From NCBI GenBank assembly GCA_024364805.1, contig CM044502.1, forward strand, positions 39,056,832 to 39,078,085: a stretch of 21,254 nt of DNA, given 5' to 3'. Shown one piece after another: positions 18,652 through 21,254 of this stretch; position 1 is the first letter of the stretch; every line of letters begins with the position of its first letter. The notes below the pieces were generated by a model. The model did not search any database, was not told the DNA's origin, and was given only the letters and a program-made list of their open reading frames with translations. Made by a program: the position numbers and the translations under genes. The stretch is from Euprymna scolopes (Eukaryota > Mollusca > Cephalopoda > Sepiida > Sepiolidae).

Positions 18652-18720
<69 letters not shown>
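18610..18720. repeat. (CA)n/(TA)n/(TG)n composite at right edge
   Basis: CA runs, then CATTCAGCTTTATATATATA, more (CA)n, (TA)n and a terminal (TG)n. Confidence 0.95.
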
Positions 18721-19340
18721 CAGGTTTAATCACTGAATAGAATTGATAGCCCTATCGAAAATGATAATTTTTATTAAATATTTTATTTTCATTAGCATAG
18801 CGAGCACGTTATTCATTGTCTATGGCGAACATAGTTCAGGGATTCAAGCCATGGGTTTAGTAAGCTGGTTTAATATATATTTTTCTATCTATACTCTATC
18901 TTTATTTTCCTGAAAGATGCTGAACTTAACTTCTAGTACAGTAAGACCACGTGGTATTTTCAGCATTGAAAATATGTTTTATTATTTTGCTGCACGTCAA
19001 ATACGATTCCTGTGAACAGAAATTTCTCTTCTAAGAATTTATTTGAATAGAACACACTACTGTGGATCTGCTTCTTTGCATTTTACAACATGCTTCTCTT
19101 GCAATCCAATTTAAAAATTACATGTTCTAAAGCATCTATATAGACACCAAATCATTTTTAATTCCGATAATTTAATAATTATTATTGAACCCCTTCTGAT
19201 ACGGCTTACGTTGAGACGTAGATACATACGCGTAGGGTTTCTTTTTTCTGGTGTTTATATAATTTCATTAATAAAAATACCTACCTATGTATTTAACGCT
19301 TTAAAAATATTGATTTTGTAGTTCGATACATTTGAAATTA
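18721..19340. other. AT-rich DNA, nothing recognised
   Basis: No gene or clear repeat. TTTTCATTAGCATA occurs at about 18787 and again near 19533, a weak hint of a shared dispersed repeat. Confidence 0.45.
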
Positions 19341-19341
19341 A

Positions 19342-20260
<919 letters not shown>

Positions 20261-20261
20261 G

Positions 20262-20334
20262 ATATATACACATATATATGCATATATATACATATATATA
20301 CATATATATGTATATATATATATATATATATATG
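20262..20334. repeat. (TA)n with CATATATATG variants
   Basis: TA units interrupted by CA/TG and GCA, giving several short palindromes, then a pure TA run. Confidence 0.95.
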
Positions 20335-20596
20335 TATTACCTACAATTCTTTTTCTGTTTTTTTTTTTATTTGTGGTAACTAACATGCTTAGAATAATCA
20401 ATCGAAACTGAACACAGTATATTGTATAGTTGGGAGGGTGAGGATTGTAGATAAAAGCAAAATAATTTAATGCGCACGTATCAGATTTTTAGGTTGAAAA
20501 TCCGAATTTAAATGTTTTTAATCGTTCATCTATTATGTTCTGAAGTGTGAAATTCGTTGAATATGTTAATAATAATTATTCTTGTAGATTAACAAG

Positions 20597-20630
<34 letters not shown>

Positions 20631-20695
20631 CATATAATTATATCTATATCTATATCCATATATCTATAGTCATATATATCATATATATAAACGAA
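20597..20695. repeat. (TA)n/(TATC)n microsatellite
   Basis: Pure TA, then TATCTATATCTATATCC-type units and further TATA sequence. Confidence 0.9.
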
Positions 20696-20699
20696 ACTC

Positions 20700-21254
20700 T
20701 TGATGTTTGGTTTCGATAAACTAATAATCTACAGACCCGTTTCCCTTCACATTTTGGCGACATCGTTTTTACCTATCCAAACGTAATTTCATTTAATTAA
20801 AACGGAAAAAATATTAAAATATTTTTTTCAAAATATATTTTTTTTTCGAAATCATTTGTCTTTTATTTTATACAGCAGCAAACACTATCATAAAAAAAGC
20901 GACGATTGACTGAATCCCCAAAACGTGAGACGCGAAATTTAACGCTTCGTCATTCATCCACACGTACACGGTTAGAGAATTGAATGTGTTTTAAACTTCT
21001 GCGCGGAATTCTCATGTCAATAAATGATACGGAATAAAGATTGGCGATTATTATTTCAGGAAACAAAGGATATGTTTTTTTTTTTGTTTTTTTTTTAAGA
21101 TTAATGGCATGACGTAGACGAGTAAAACCACAAGTGCCAAATATAATGTAGAAAGTGTTCCAAACTGGATTTTGCCATATTGTTTTTTTTTTAATTTATA
21201 TAGAGAGATATTGATAGAGGCGAGACTAAAACTTGCTGCTATGATTTCAAATGA
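20700..21254. other. Unassigned AT-rich DNA
   Basis: Poly-T and poly-A rich. A pyrimidine run ending TTTTATACAG at about 20876 resembles a splice acceptor, and about 20900-21010 has several CpGs, but no open frame supports an exon. Confidence 0.4.

Larger units (their letters stand above)
15934..18655. mobile_element. 2.7-kb foldback-like element with tandem-built arms
   Basis: The left arm (15934 to about 16445) and the right arm (about 18151 to 18655) are long inverted copies. Landmarks in the left arm are ATAAAGCTGAA, (GT)n, GGTCACGAATAGGCT, TGACTATT, GATTACAT, AGAAGAT.TATCGAG, GGAATGG, TCTGCGTTCGCGCCTG, AACGTTTACAAG, GAATACTTTGATAAGTATGT, GGTATAATAAAATT, GTTCGTTCGCGCCTGACCT, ATAGAATG and GTTTAACAAG. 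Their complements appear in reverse order on the right. Each arm consists of repeated subunits. The interior (about 1.7 kb) encodes no recognised transposase. The architecture resembles Foldback/Galileo elements of flies; relationship to them is not implied. Confidence 0.8.

Overview
The window looks like non-coding, repeat-dominated DNA from an animal nuclear genome. It is AT-rich, has no bacterial-style gene packing and carries many long (TA)n, (TG/CA)n and (GA)n microsatellites. It also holds 5'-truncated, decayed LINEs, tRNA-derived SINEs, MITE-like inverted-repeat elements and several unclassified repeats. The mix of very long (TA)n tracts with these LINE protein types and tRNA-SINEs suggests a mollusc, perhaps a cephalopod. 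That is inference only. I see no intact host protein-coding gene. Most long open frames are translations of microsatellites or of a pyrimidine-rich tract.

Layout. 1-3180: AT-rich DNA; a dispersed repeat with a CTAGCA...CGTTG start (711-1135); a perfect 18-bp hairpin with a GGTA loop (1849-1898); an RFX X-box-like palindrome (2235-2248); a foldback element with about 150-bp arms (2479-2816); and a tRNA-derived SINE with a (GAT)n tail (about 2898-3175). 3180-4660: unrecognised DNA with (AAC)n/(AAT)n/(ATT)n and (TTC)n tracts. 4720-7400: a decayed tandem array with a period of roughly 36-40 bp, split by a minus-strand LINE 3' end (5102-5766) and by repeat copy A (about 5932-6820), which itself contains a small MITE (6371-6576). 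7400-10250: about 2.8 kb of strand-asymmetric pyrimidine-rich DNA. 10380-11830: microsatellites, an antisense tRNA-SINE and a 56-bp repeat shared with 7504. 11823-12882: a decayed plus-strand LINE reverse-transcriptase fragment. 12890-15240: AT-rich DNA with (TA)n tracts. 15245-15840: repeat copy B, homologous to copy A. 15934-18655: a 2.7-kb long-inverted-repeat element whose roughly 510-bp arms are built from tandem subunits, like Foldback/Galileo-type elements, with a second MITE and head-to-head repeat fragments inside. 18720-21254: AT-rich DNA with more (TA)n.

No set of genes works together here. The story is nested insertion: elements inside a tandem array, a MITE inside a repeat, and a MITE inside a foldback. 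Many element edges abut (TA)n tracts. The best candidate for something undescribed is the 15934-18655 foldback-like element. The decayed tandem array, the pyrimidine domain and the 1849 hairpin follow.
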